This document shows positions 50,022 through 60,491 of a DNA stretch of 64,000 nt, piece by piece. Every line of letters starts with the position of its first letter. Position 1 is the first letter of the stretch. Origin of the DNA: Dyella sedimenti (GTDB lineage: Bacteria; Pseudomonadota; Gammaproteobacteria; Xanthomonadales; Rhodanobacteraceae); NCBI RefSeq assembly GCF_022760995.1, contig NZ_JAKWJO010000002.1:1-64000 (forward strand), in the 5' to 3' direction. A program made the position numbers and the translations under genes. Below the pieces are notes generated by a model. That model was not told the DNA's origin and searched no databases. It worked only from the letters and a program-made list of their open reading frames with translations.

Positions 50022-50044
50022 AAAGCCTGTTCAAGATCTCGACG
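50022..50044. repeat. Single left arm of the palindromic element
   Basis: AAAGCCTGTTCAAGATCTCG plus ACG resembles the left arm at 25283-25305. No right arm is found before the AcoR-like gene. Confidence 0.6.
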
Positions 50045-50080
50045 CACCTGCGCGCCCACCAATCTTCCCTGCGACCGCGC

Positions 50081-52042
<1,962 letters not shown>

Positions 52043-52141
52043 GTAGCCGTGACATCCTCCATGAGACGGTTTCTCAACCTACTGCCGTTTCCCTCGGCGA
52101 CGCAAACCGCAGTGCAACATCTGGCGCGCTGTGTCACGCCC

Positions 52142-52157
52142 GCTGTCCCGGAACAGC
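52142..52157. promoter_or_regulatory. Possible activator-binding palindrome
   Basis: GCTGT-CCCGGA-ACAGC is a perfect 5+5 palindrome. It is 65 bases upstream of the -24 element at 52223, the usual distance for an enhancer-binding protein site, and lies in the divergent promoter of the AcoR-like gene. Confidence 0.35.
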
Positions 52158-52222
52158 AACAGCCGTCACGCCGTGAACACATGGAAACCCCAAGGCGCGG
52201 CGCACTTTCGCGCGCCGCGCCT

Positions 52223-52238
52223 TGGCCCGCCTCTTGCC
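52223..52238 (+). promoter_or_regulatory. Sigma-54 promoter of the SRPBCC (MxaD-like) gene
   Basis: TGGCCC-GCCTC-TTGCC has the invariant GG-N10-GC spacing and a good TTGC -12 box, 45 bases upstream of the ATG. Confidence 0.6.
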
Positions 52239-52282
52239 TGCCTCGAAGGGCTCGTGCCACACGCGGGCGCGGAGGGGAACCT

Positions 52283-52693
52283 ATGCCGGAAGTTCGGGTA
52301 ACGCAGGAGCTCTCCAGCCCGGCCGAGGTGGTCTGGGCGCTGATCGGCGACTTCGGTGCCCTGCATCGCTGGCACCCGGCGGTGCGCGGGCTGGACCTGT
52401 CCTGGGAAGGCCGCATCCGCACCCTGCATTTCGCCGACGGCACCCGCGCGGTGGAACGGCTGGAAACCCGCAACGATGCCGCCCGCCGCTATGTCTATGC
52501 GTGGGTGGACGGCCCATTGCCGATGCGCGGCTGCCGCGCCACCCTCCAGGTGACCGCGCACCACCGCGGCTGCACCGTGACCTGGTCGTGCGTGTTCGAG
52601 CCCGCCGAGGCCCACGAGCACGCCGTCCACCAGGCCCTGCGGCACCACTACGCCGAAGGACTCACCGCATTGGCCCTGGCGCTGGCCGGCTGA
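52283..52693 (+). CDS. SRPBCC/START-fold protein, MxaD-like
   Basis: A 136-residue single-domain SRPBCC protein: SSPAEVVWALIGDFGALHRW HP is the conserved entry, followed by the cavity-lining strands LHFADGTRAVERLETRNDAA. Proteins of this fold bind hydrophobic ligands. The likeness to MxaD, which in methylotrophs helps methanol dehydrogenase interact with its cytochrome, together with the xox genes nearby, suggests a C1-related role. It lacks a signal peptide, however, whereas MxaD is periplasmic, so a polyketide-cyclase-like cytoplasmic function is also possible. It is transcribed divergently from the sigma-54 activator and has its own sigma-54 promoter, which suggests direct control by that activator. 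Confidence 0.75.
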   Translation: MPEVRVTQELSSPAEVVWALIGDFGALHRWHPAVRGLDLSWEGRIRTLHFADGTRAVERLETRNDAARRYVYAWVDGPLPMRGCRATLQVTAHHRGCTVTWSCVFEPAEAHEHAVHQALRHHYAEGLTALALALAG

Positions 52694-52723
52694 GGATGGT
52701 GGGCCTGGCGCGGCTGCGCCCAC

Positions 52724-53210
52724 TCACTTCCCAAGTTGCGCCAGCCAGGCACGCCAGGAACACACGCAGAGCCCCAGGCTTTCGCGCATGAGATCGAGCG
52801 CGCGTTCGCCACGCCCGCGCGTGGCCGCCGCCAGATCCTCCAGCACCGCCACGCGCACGCCCCGCACGTGCGCATCGATCGCCGTGCACAGCACGCAGGC
52901 GTCGGTGGCCGCGCCGCCTACCGCCAGCCGCTGCACGCCCAGCGAACCGAGCAGCGGCATCAGCTGTCGAGTGGCGCGATTTCAGCAGGGCGATGTCGGC
53001 CGGTTGCGGATGCAGGTGCTCCAGCAGCTCGGTGGATGCAGGCGGGCCTTCCCCGGCGGTGAACGCCAGCACGTCCTGCCAGGTCTCGTGCCAGTGCCCG
53101 AAGTTATCGTTGGCGTGGACCACCGGGACGCCGCGCCGGCGGCAGGCGGCTGCGGCGGCGACCGCCGGCGTCCCCGCCAGCTGGGCCTGCGCCAGCGCCG
53201 CGCCGCCCAC
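52724..53210 (-). pseudogene. Isochorismatase-like cysteine hydrolase, decayed
   Basis: Two frames together give most of an isochorismatase/nicotinamidase-like hydrolase. The upstream part (from 53210) reads GVPVVHANDNFGHWHETWQD and IALLKSRHS (catalytic Lys region). The second part, in another frame, reads MPLLGSLGVQRLAVGGAATD and ACVLCTAIDAHVRG with the catalytic Cys. Between them, near 52965-52975, bases are missing: the usual stretch after KSRHS (AFY...) is lost and the frame shifts. The N-terminal strand with the catalytic Asp (LLVIDMQND type) is also absent, and a stop codon lies just upstream of the first recognisable codon. With both the Asp region and the reading frame lost it should be inactive. 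Confidence 0.72.
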
Positions 53211-53377
53211 GGGCTATGCCGCGGAGCGGCGACCGGTCCCCACCCGCGCATCCGAGAGTCCCTTCACGGTTTGATGATCGCTTTTCGGCATGGGATCGCT
53301 TCCATGGGGCTTAACCTCGCAGCAGGCGGATCGTGCGGTTGCCGGTGTCGACCCGATGGCGCAGAGGAGAGAAGCGT

Positions 53378-53860
53378 ATGTCAACGTTTGCACTGACCGA
53401 ACCGTGGTGGCACTACCTCATTCGCGGCGCGCTGACCTACCTGGGGCTGCTGGTGCTGATGCGCGCCTGCGGCAAGCGCGCCTTCGGCGAGATGTCCGCC
53501 TTCGACGTCATCGTGCTCGTACTGGTCGGCGGCACGCTGCGCTCGGCCATCACGGGCGACGACAAGTCGCTCACCGCGCCGTTCATCGGCGTCGCCGCCA
53601 TCCTGACCACCGACGCGCTGCTGGCCTGGCTGTGCACCCGCTGGCCGCGGCTCACCCGCTGGGTGGAGGGGCGGCCGGCCATCATCGTTCGGGCAGGCCG
53701 GCGGGAACACCGGACGCTGCGGCGCGAGAACGTGCCCGAGGCCGTGTTCGAGCGCGCGCTGCACAGCCAGGGCCTGGAGACGGAAAGCGACATCGCGCTC
53801 GGGCGGCTGGAGCCGAACGGCAAGATGACCTTCATCCGCCGCAAGGCGACGGGCGGATAG
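53378..53860 (+). CDS. DUF421 (YetF/YcaP-like) membrane protein
   Basis: A 160-residue inner-membrane protein with two or three N-terminal helices (YLIRGALTYLGLLVLMRACG, FDVIVLVLVGGTLRSAITG, GVAAILTTDALLAWLC). The hallmark RACGKRAFGEMSAFDVIVLV lies between the first two. The C-terminal part is the cytoplasmic YetF-type domain: GRPAIIVRAGRREHRTLRRE and NVPEAVFERALHSQGLE. The function of DUF421 proteins is not established; Bacillus members are linked to spore germination or membrane stress. It is shorter than E. coli YcaP (about 230 residues). AGAGGAGAG precedes the ATG at 53378. It is convergent with the PHP-domain gene across 30 bases. Confidence 0.85.
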   Translation: MSTFALTEPWWHYLIRGALTYLGLLVLMRACGKRAFGEMSAFDVIVLVLVGGTLRSAITGDDKSLTAPFIGVAAILTTDALLAWLCTRWPRLTRWVEGRPAIIVRAGRREHRTLRRENVPEAVFERALHSQGLETESDIALGRLEPNGKMTFIRRKATGG

Positions 53861-53890
53861 CGCGGCGCCAAAGCCCTGGCCGTTGCCGGC

Positions 53891-55444
53891 TCAGGAAGGC
53901 GGCGCCGCGCCCTGGCCTTCCACGTAGACGGGATTGCCCACCAGCAGCAGCTCGTTGGACGCGTCGCGAACATTGGCCCGGATCCAATGGCGCTGGCCGT
54001 CGCCGGTCCAATCGAAGGTCAGCGTTTGCCGCGGCGTGCGGATCGTCGTCTCCGCACCCGGCGCATACGGATTGCCGTCCACCAGGACTTCCACTCGCGC
54101 CCCGGCCGGCGCCGTCGTGCAAATGGTAAAGCGCACCTTGTCGCCCTTCCCGGCGACCAGCGTATCGCCCATCTCCGCCTGCCGGCCATGCACGCTGGCC
54201 GCCAGTTCCAGCATGCGGTCGCGCGTGCCCTGCACATCGACGAACACATGGCCCGCGCGGATCGCGTCGAGGATCGCGGCCATCGACAGCGCGCGGGCGT
54301 GCACCACCGTGGTCGGCATGCCCAGCGCGCTGCTGCCGCCCGGCAAAGGCCACTGATGATTAGCGTCATGATTGTCGCTGCCGCCCACGCCGGTCAGGTG
54401 CAGGCCCTTGTCCAGTTGCGCCTGCCAGAACGGAATGCCCGAGTAGGCCGGGCTCAGCGCATCGCGTCCGTTGACCACCTCGATGGCCTGCACCAGGCGC
54501 ATGTCCACCGGCTGCTTCGGCGTCCAGCCGCAGCCCATGCAGGTTTCGTCGTTGGGCCGGATCGGGTGGTTGATGGAGATCAGGCCCTTGAGCCCCGTCG
54601 CCTCGCGCAGCAGCGCGTTCCAGTCCGGCACCGCCGGGCTGCCGACGCGGAAATCGAGCGGCTCGGTGGTGCCGAACAGGTTCGCATGGCCCTGGAAGGT
54701 GGTCACTTCGCGGGCCGGGATCAGCAGCAGGCGGTCGAAGTACGGTTGCAGCTCGCGCAGGTCGTTCGCCTGCGCCACGGTGTTGTGGTCGCTCAGCGCG
54801 ATGAAGTCCAGCCCGCGCCGCGCCGCCTCCAGCACGGTGAAGATCAGCGGGCATGGCGCCCGCGCCTCGCCGCTCTGCGTCTGGCAACTGCCGTCGCTGT
54901 GCGCGCCGTGCATGTGCAGGTCGCCGCGATACCAACCCGCCTGGTCGCGCAATGGCGGGTTGAGCACCTCCGGCAACCATGCCGGATCGCCCGGGTGGCC
55001 GAACCACACCTTGGCGGTGAAGTCGGCTTCCACGCCCGCGCGGATGTTGGGAATGCCCAGCAGCAGCGCCCAACGCCCGGCGCGGATCGGCCCCGGGAAG
55101 AACGATGGCGTGGCATCGGTGGCGCTCACGGTCACCACCTGCTTGCTGCCGCCGGACCAGCCGCGCAGGCCGTCCTTGCCGCGGAAGCCGTCCGGCCCCT
55201 CCAGGCCGAGATCCACCGTGGTGCGCTCGGCGCGTCCGCTGTAGTCGAACTGCACGGTGACGCGGTTGACGCCCTCGGGCACCTCAAAGGGCACTTCGCG
55301 ATAGGTATGGATATCGCTGCCTTGCAGGTGTCCCTTCAGCACCAGGTCCGGCGCCGGTTCGGCGGCGCACGCCGCGCCGGCCAGCACCAGCCAGGCCAGC
55401 GCCAGCAGGGAATGAAGATACGAACGATGCGACGGATGGCTCAT
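53891..55444 (-). CDS. CehA/McbA-family PHP-domain metallohydrolase, exported
   Basis: A 517-residue exported protein (signal peptide LLALAWLVLAGAACAAEP). A beta-rich domain (about 30-165) precedes a PHP metal-dependent hydrolase domain. The metal-binding motif is DLHMHGAHSDGS (His177, His179, His182, Asp184), followed by ALSDHNTVAQ (about 217-226), INHPIRPND and GGSDNHDANH. CehA/McbA relatives hydrolyse esters, carbamates or phosphoesters; the substrate here is unknown. The start at 55444 opens the signal peptide; the frame runs on upstream through the TonB gene as an antisense-free artefact of high GC. It lies 77 bases after the STN-type TonB receptor gene on the same strand and is likely its partner in using an imported or surface-bound compound. 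Confidence 0.82.
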   Translation of the reverse strand: MSHPSHRSYLHSLLALAWLVLAGAACAAEPAPDLVLKGHLQGSDIHTYREVPFEVPEGVNRVTVQFDYSGRAERTTVDLGLEGPDGFRGKDGLRGWSGGSKQVVTVSATDATPSFFPGPIRAGRWALLLGIPNIRAGVEADFTAKVWFGHPGDPAWLPEVLNPPLRDQAGWYRGDLHMHGAHSDGSCQTQSGEARAPCPLIFTVLEAARRGLDFIALSDHNTVAQANDLRELQPYFDRLLLIPAREVTTFQGHANLFGTTEPLDFRVGSPAVPDWNALLREATGLKGLISINHPIRPNDETCMGCGWTPKQPVDMRLVQAIEVVNGRDALSPAYSGIPFWQAQLDKGLHLTGVGGSDNHDANHQWPLPGGSSALGMPTTVVHARALSMAAILDAIRAGHVFVDVQGTRDRMLELAASVHGRQAEMGDTLVAGKGDKVRFTICTTAPAGARVEVLVDGNPYAPGAETTIRTPRQTLTFDWTGDGQRHWIRANVRDASNELLLVGNPVYVEGQGAAPPS

Positions 55445-55521
55445 GGGGTCTTCCGGTTTCATGCGAAAACCGTCCCGCGCATCGCCATGCGGTGCGATGC
55501 GCGGAACGCCGGGCACAGCGG

Positions 55522-58332
55522 TCAGAAGCGGTACATGACCGATGCGCGGAACGAACGGCCCAGCAGCGGACGGGCGATGAACACGCCCTTGCCGGCGTCG
55601 CTGCTCGCCAGCTCGCCCGCGCGGGGATTGCCCTCGGTCAGGCCCAGCGAGTTGTTGAGGTTGTCGGCGTACAGGAAGAACGAGAGTTCCGGGCTCAGCT
55701 GGTAGCGCGCGCTGAAGCCGATGGTGTGGTACTGCGGCAGCACCACCGAGTTGGCCGTGTCGACGTAGCGCTTGCCTTCGTATTCGTAGGTCATCTGCAG
55801 GCGCAGCTTGTCGTTGAGCAGGTTCACGCCCGGCACGATGCGGAAGCTGGTCTTGGGAACGCGGATCAGCTGGTTGTCGTCGTAGTCCAGCAGCACCGGC
55901 GCGCCGGCCGTGATGGTGGTGTAGCGCAGGCCCTTGTACTCGGGATCCTGCAGGGTGGCGGTGTACTGCACGTCGAAATAGCGCGAGGGATAGAACGTGC
56001 CCTCCAGCTCCACGCCGTAGGTCTTGGTGTTGGCGTAGCCCGTCTGCGGCGTGGAGACGCCGGTGTTCGGGTCGAACACGTAGTTGCTGAAGTTGACGTT
56101 GTCGTAGCGGGTGTAGAACAGCGTCGCGTACATGTCCATGTAGCGGTTGCTGTACTTGTAGCCCATTTCCGGCAGGATCATGGTCTGCGTGATCGGCGTC
56201 GCCGTCGGCGTGGTGATGTACGAGCTCAGGTTCGGCAGGCGGAAGGTGGAGGTGTAGCGGGCGAACACGCCCTGGTGGTCGCTGAACTGGTAGTTGGCGC
56301 CGAGCGTCCAGCCGAGCTTGTCGAAGCTGTGGTCGTAGTCGGCGTACTGGCCGCTGCCGGTGATGATGGTGGAGGTGGCCGGGGTGCCCAGGTCCACCGT
56401 CATCGGCTGCTCGGTCCAGCCCTTGGTGTTCACCCGCTCCCAGCGCAGGCCGCCATCGATGCGCAGCGCATCGTCGACCTGCCATTCGTCCGAGGCGTAG
56501 AACGCGTTGGTGTTCGAGGTGCCGCTGGCGTGGGCCCACTCATAGCCGTAGCCGTAGATGCCGTTGTCGGTGAGCTTGCCGAGCGGGTTGCCGGCGGCGT
56601 CCACCGCCACCACGTCCAGCAGGCGGGCGTTGTCGCGCGCATCCAGCACCGCGGTGGACGAATAGCGGTCGAAGCTCTGGTTGAAGTGGGCGTAGTAGTA
56701 GCCCAGCGTCACGTCGTGGGTCTGCTCGCCGAACTCGAACTTCCGCAGCAGGCGGGTATCGCTGGTGAATTCGTTCATCGGCATGGTGATCCCGCGCAGG
56801 CCGCCGAGCACCACCAGGCCGTTGCCGTTCTGGTTGGCGTTGTTGAACAGCTGGCCGTTGTCGACGTAGCGCAGCTGCATGCCGGCGGCGCCGGGGTAGT
56901 ACTGGGCAAGGCGGGACTGGGCGGTCGCCAGGAAATCGTCAGCCGTCTGCACCGCGTTCGGGTACACGCCGTTGCGCTGCGTGTCGGTGTCGCTGTAGCG
57001 CAGGTTTTCCGCGATCTTCCAGTCCGCGCCCAGGTTGTAGTCGAACTTCACCGTGAACTGGGTGCGCTTGACCTGCGTGCCCAGGCTGTTGTCGAAGTCG
57101 TACAGGCTGCCGTTGCCCTGGATCATCTTGATGTGCTCGGTCTCCGGCCCGGCCAGCGTGCCGTAGTTGCCGTTGAAGCCGGGCACCGCCACCAGTTCGT
57201 CGCTGGCGTTGCGGTACATGGGAATGCCGAGGTCCAGCGCCACCTTGTCGTCCATGCGCTTGATGTCGAAGCTGACGCTGCCGTTCTCGAACTGGCGCGA
57301 CAGCGTGGCGCGCAGCTGGCCGCCCTGGTCGTTGGTGTAGCCCGGGCTGCGGATGCCGTTGTCCTGGCGGTAGAAGCCGCCCGCGCTCAGCTTCCAGCCG
57401 TCGCCGATCGGCGTGCCGTACCAGAAATCCAGGCGATTGAGGCCGTAGTTGCCGACCGTGTATTTCACCAACCCCTCGGCCGTGTCGCCGACCTGGCGCG
57501 GGATGAAGTTGATCGCGCCGGCCGGCGCGTTCGAGTAGAAGATGGACGACGGGCCACCACGCACCACCTCGATGCGCTCGATGGTCTCATCGAGGCGGAA
57601 GGCCTGGTCCGCGTTGAGGTAGCCCAGCGCGGGGTCGTGCTGCACCGGGATGCCGTCCTCCAGCAGGTTCACCGAACCGAAGCCGTCCACCGGAATGCCG
57701 CGCGCGCGGATGTTGCCGCTGGCCTCGCCGCCCGAGGCCTCCACCCAGAAGCCCGGCACCGACTTCATCGCCTCGGTGACACTGGTCGGTGCCTGCATGC
57801 GCAGGCGGTCCTCGTCGATGGTGGTGACCGAGTAGCTGGTCTGCGCCTTGGTGCGCTCGTCGACGCCCGAACGCGCCGTCACCACCACCTGGTCCAGGTC
57901 CTTGGCGCCCTTGCCGCTGCCCGGCGTGGCGTCGGCGACATCGGTGACCGGTTCCGTTCCCGCGCTACCGGCCGTCGTCACCGCAGCGGAGGCCGGATTG
58001 CCCGCATTGGCTGCCACGTTTCCCGGGACGATCGTCACCGTGTTCGGCGTGACGAGGCGATAGGTCAGGCCGGTGCCCGCCAGCAACTGGCGCAGCTGCT
58101 GCTCCGGCGGCAGGCCCGCGTCGGCGCCCGGGCTGCGGACGGTGTCGGGAATATCGGCGCCGTAGACCACCTGCATGCCCGCCTCGTGCGAGAAATTCTC
58201 CAGCGCCCTGGCCAACGGCATGGGTGCGATGGCGACGGTCGGCGCCGGGGAGGAGGAGGCATCGGCCCACGCGGCGAGCGGCGTGGCAAGACCAAGGGCC
58301 AGGGTGATTTGGAAGGCCAAACGTTTACGCAT
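55522..58332 (-). CDS. TonB-dependent receptor with STN signalling domain
   Basis: A 936-residue outer-membrane receptor. After the signal peptide (ITLALGLATPLAAWA), a secretin/TonB short N-terminal domain (about 45-110: ALENFSHEAGMQVVYGADIP and QQLRQLLAGTGLTYRLV) is linked to the plug by an Ala/Gly/Thr-rich segment. The plug shows VERG-like VRGGPSSIFYSNAPAGAINF, and the barrel ends SFRASVMYRF. STN receptors signal substrate binding through FecR to FecI; both genes lie directly upstream on the same strand. The 132-base gap to fecR may hold the FecI-type promoter. The imported substrate is unknown. The partner PHP hydrolase gene follows. Confidence 0.92.
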   Translation of the reverse strand: MRKRLAFQITLALGLATPLAAWADASSSPAPTVAIAPMPLARALENFSHEAGMQVVYGADIPDTVRSPGADAGLPPEQQLRQLLAGTGLTYRLVTPNTVTIVPGNVAANAGNPASAAVTTAGSAGTEPVTDVADATPGSGKGAKDLDQVVVTARSGVDERTKAQTSYSVTTIDEDRLRMQAPTSVTEAMKSVPGFWVEASGGEASGNIRARGIPVDGFGSVNLLEDGIPVQHDPALGYLNADQAFRLDETIERIEVVRGGPSSIFYSNAPAGAINFIPRQVGDTAEGLVKYTVGNYGLNRLDFWYGTPIGDGWKLSAGGFYRQDNGIRSPGYTNDQGGQLRATLSRQFENGSVSFDIKRMDDKVALDLGIPMYRNASDELVAVPGFNGNYGTLAGPETEHIKMIQGNGSLYDFDNSLGTQVKRTQFTVKFDYNLGADWKIAENLRYSDTDTQRNGVYPNAVQTADDFLATAQSRLAQYYPGAAGMQLRYVDNGQLFNNANQNGNGLVVLGGLRGITMPMNEFTSDTRLLRKFEFGEQTHDVTLGYYYAHFNQSFDRYSSTAVLDARDNARLLDVVAVDAAGNPLGKLTDNGIYGYGYEWAHASGTSNTNAFYASDEWQVDDALRIDGGLRWERVNTKGWTEQPMTVDLGTPATSTIITGSGQYADYDHSFDKLGWTLGANYQFSDHQGVFARYTSTFRLPNLSSYITTPTATPITQTMILPEMGYKYSNRYMDMYATLFYTRYDNVNFSNYVFDPNTGVSTPQTGYANTKTYGVELEGTFYPSRYFDVQYTATLQDPEYKGLRYTTITAGAPVLLDYDDNQLIRVPKTSFRIVPGVNLLNDKLRLQMTYEYEGKRYVDTANSVVLPQYHTIGFSARYQLSPELSFFLYADNLNNSLGLTEGNPRAGELASSDAGKGVFIARPLLGRSFRASVMYRF

Positions 58333-58463
58333 GTGGGAAGCAACCTTGAGAGGGTAACGGGATGGCGGTGGCGATCGACGCATCGCGCGTTTCTCGCCGG
58401 CCCATACCTTTCAAGAGCCTCCCGGTCGGCAAACCGGGTACCCCGGATTCGATGAATCTTTTC

Positions 58464-59591
58464 TTACAGGCGTCGCGACTTCGCCTCGGCCTGGGCCGAT
58501 ACCGCCACGATGCGCACGCAGTCCTTCTCCTCGATCACGCGGACGTCGGGCAAGGTGGAAAGATAGGCGGTGAAGGCCTGTGGATTGTCGGCGTGGAAGA
58601 TGCCGCTGATGCGCTCGCCCGCGAGCTTCTCGTCCTCGATGCGCAAGGGCCTCGCCGTATAGGCGTTGAAGCGGCGCGCCACGTCGCCGATGGTCTCCCG
58701 CTGGAAGCGGATCTCCGCGGGCAGCCACGCCGTCACCTGCGCCAACGCCACGGGATGCACCGCTCCCGCCGCCGCCTTGCCCAGCTCGATCTGCTGGCCG
58801 GCCATCAGGTCGGCCACGGCGTCGCCCTGCAGCCACGCATCCGCCGCGCCCCTGGCGGCGGATGCCGGCGCGTTGAGCACGCGCACGCGGCCGCTGATCA
58901 CGGTGAGCGTATCGCCCGTGGCGTCGCGCCGGACGTCGAACACGGTACCGATGTCCTGCAGCACGTGTCCGCCCACGTTCACCAGCATCGGCCGCGCGGC
59001 ATCCTTGCCGACGTCGAACAGGGCGTTGCCGCGCACGACCTCGATGCGGCGATAGGCACCGTCGTAATGCACGTCGATGGCGCCTCCCCGGTCGAGTTGC
59101 ACCAGGGTGCCGTCGGGCAGGCTGACCGAGCGGACGGCCTGCGCATCGCCCGCGTAGCTTCGCTCCACCTGGCCGTGCATGGCGCGCCAATGCGCCACGC
59201 CCAGCCACGCCAGCGCGACCGCCGCCACCACGCCGGCCATGCTTGCCAGCGCCTGCCGGACGCGCGACGCATGGCGCCGCGGCGGGCGCGGCTCGCGCGG
59301 CGTGCCGCCGCCCAGGCGCGGGAACATCACCACCGGATTGTCGCGCCCCGCCTGCTCCACCAGCTCTTCCGGCGTGAGCGTCTTGCGGCCGGCGGCCACC
59401 TTGAGGTCGCCATGCATGCGCGCTACCGCGAAATACTCCGCGACATGGCGCGGCGACGCGCGCAGCCAGTTGAGGAAAGCCACGCGCTGGCGTTCGTCCA
59501 GCGGCTCCTGCTGCTCGATGTACCAGGCCACCGCCTGCTCGGAGACGCGCCGGGCCTGCCGGGCCGCGTCGAAGGGCGTGCGCTCACTCAT
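58464..59591 (-). CDS. FecR-type anti-sigma regulator
   Basis: A 375-residue transmembrane signal transducer. The N-terminal cytoplasmic domain (DUF4880, ARRVSEQAVAWYIEQQEPLD; about 10-55) binds the sigma factor. One membrane helix follows (ASMAGVVAAVALAWLGVAHW, about 116-135), then the periplasmic FecR domain: SVSLPDGTLVQLDRGGAIDV and RGNALFDVGKDAARPMLVNV. The C-terminal STN-like part (IGDVARRFNAYTARPLRIED) contacts the receptor. It overlaps the sigma factor gene by eight bases, so the two are translationally coupled. Binding of substrate to the STN receptor at 55522 should relieve its hold on the sigma factor. Confidence 0.9.
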   Translation of the reverse strand: MSERTPFDAARQARRVSEQAVAWYIEQQEPLDERQRVAFLNWLRASPRHVAEYFAVARMHGDLKVAAGRKTLTPEELVEQAGRDNPVVMFPRLGGGTPREPRPPRRHASRVRQALASMAGVVAAVALAWLGVAHWRAMHGQVERSYAGDAQAVRSVSLPDGTLVQLDRGGAIDVHYDGAYRRIEVVRGNALFDVGKDAARPMLVNVGGHVLQDIGTVFDVRRDATGDTLTVISGRVRVLNAPASAARGAADAWLQGDAVADLMAGQQIELGKAAAGAVHPVALAQVTAWLPAEIRFQRETIGDVARRFNAYTARPLRIEDEKLAGERISGIFHADNPQAFTAYLSTLPDVRVIEEKDCVRIVAVSAQAEAKSRRL

Positions 59592-60099
59592 AGTCGGCCA
59601 TCCTCTGCCGGCATGCCGCCAATCCTTTCACGATGTATTTCTTCACCATGTTCGTGGAGATGGACATCCGCCCGGCGATCTCGCGGTAGGACATCCCATC
59701 GCGGTAATGCATGATAAGTACCGCCCGGCACTTGGGCGACAGGCGGTCGATCAGCTCCTCGAGCTGCTTGCGGCGCAGCTCGCTGTCCATGTCCGCTTCG
59801 AGGTTGGTGGGCGCCACCAGCTGCTCCACCACCTGCTCCAGCTCGTCGCTGCCCAGCGGCTGTTGCTGGCGCAGCACCGCGTGCTCCTTCACCAGGTTCG
59901 CGGCCACGGTGAAGAGATAGGCTTCGGGGCTGCGGATGTTGGCCGCGTCGGAGGGCTCGATGCGCAGCAGGCGAAGATAGACTTCCTGCACCAGGTCCTG
60001 CGCATCCCATCGATGTGCCACGCGGCGCAGCATGTAGCTGCTCAGCGTCGCGCTCTTTTCGGCGAACAGCGCCGACCATTTACCATGCTTCTCGCGCAC
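59584..60099 (-). CDS. ECF sigma factor, FecI-like
   Basis: A 171-residue extracytoplasmic-function sigma factor. Region 2 (RVAHRWDAQDLVQEVYLRLL, with the -10 contact stretch SPEAYLFTVAANLVKEHAVL) and region 4 (RLSPKCRAVLIMHYRDGMSY and REIAGRMSISTNMVKKYIVK) are complete. Such FecI-like factors direct transcription of the linked TonB receptor gene. The genes run sigma-fecR-receptor-hydrolase in one direction, the order expected for cell-surface signalling. The start MREKHGKWSALF at 60099 agrees with family length. About 390 bases of intergenic sequence separate it from the divergent formate dehydrogenase operon. Confidence 0.92.
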   Translation of the reverse strand: MREKHGKWSALFAEKSATLSSYMLRRVAHRWDAQDLVQEVYLRLLRIEPSDAANIRSPEAYLFTVAANLVKEHAVLRQQQPLGSDELEQVVEQLVAPTNLEADMDSELRRKQLEELIDRLSPKCRAVLIMHYRDGMSYREIAGRMSISTNMVKKYIVKGLAACRQRMADYE

Positions 60100-60491
60100 C
60101 GCTCCTCCCTCGACCGTGTTCGCCGAAAGCGGGCTACGGCACTCCGACGGCCCGGGAGCCTAGGGGCCGGTCATGACGGCTATGTGAAATGCGGCGGCCG
60201 AGGCCCGTTTCCGGGCAGCGGCGCAAGGTTTGGCCGCATGCGCGCACGCCAGCCCACGGGATGGCGCGGGCGGCTTCACCGTTTCATCCTTCCCGGCCGC
60301 CCGGTACGGATGGCGGCGGGGCAACGGCGGCAAGCCGCAAACATGAACGCGGCCGACTCCCTACGGGGATTTATGCTAACTTCGCGGGCAGGTCGCGGGA
60401 TTCGTTCCCGCCGACTTCACGGTGATCTTCGAGCCACGTCCACCGCCCGCCGCCGGGCGGTTGTCCAGCCAACCTCCCGGGAGCACCAGCG
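60100..60491. other. Divergent region sigma factor / formate dehydrogenase
   Basis: No gene is seen in these 392 bases. A small GC hairpin (CGGGATTCGTTCCCG, about 60397) and a TATGCT hexamer (about 60372) lie near the fdn side but do not make a convincing promoter. Control of the fdn operon cannot be read from the sequence. Confidence 0.4.

Larger units (their letters stand above)
49275..50080. other. Gene-free repeat region between the TonB receptor and the AcoR-like regulator
   Basis: About 800 bases between convergent genes contain a 131-base direct repeat (49358 and 49520), an A/T-rich inverted repeat (49746-49781), and a palindromic-element arm (50022-50044). The stretch 49790-50020 looks like decayed sequence with no recognisable product. 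Open frames here have no family likeness or ribosome-binding sites. Confidence 0.6.

Noticed and set aside
53891..56539. 882-residue version of the PHP-domain protein
   Set aside because: The extra N-terminus reads the TonB receptor gene out of frame; a signal peptide and start codon are present at 55444.
60228..60243. Sigma-54 promoter upstream of fdnG (TGGCCG-CATGC-GCGCA)
   Set aside because: GG-N10-GC spacing is met, but the -12 box is GCGC, not TTGC, and it is over 240 bases from the start codon; in 68% G+C DNA this is expected by chance.
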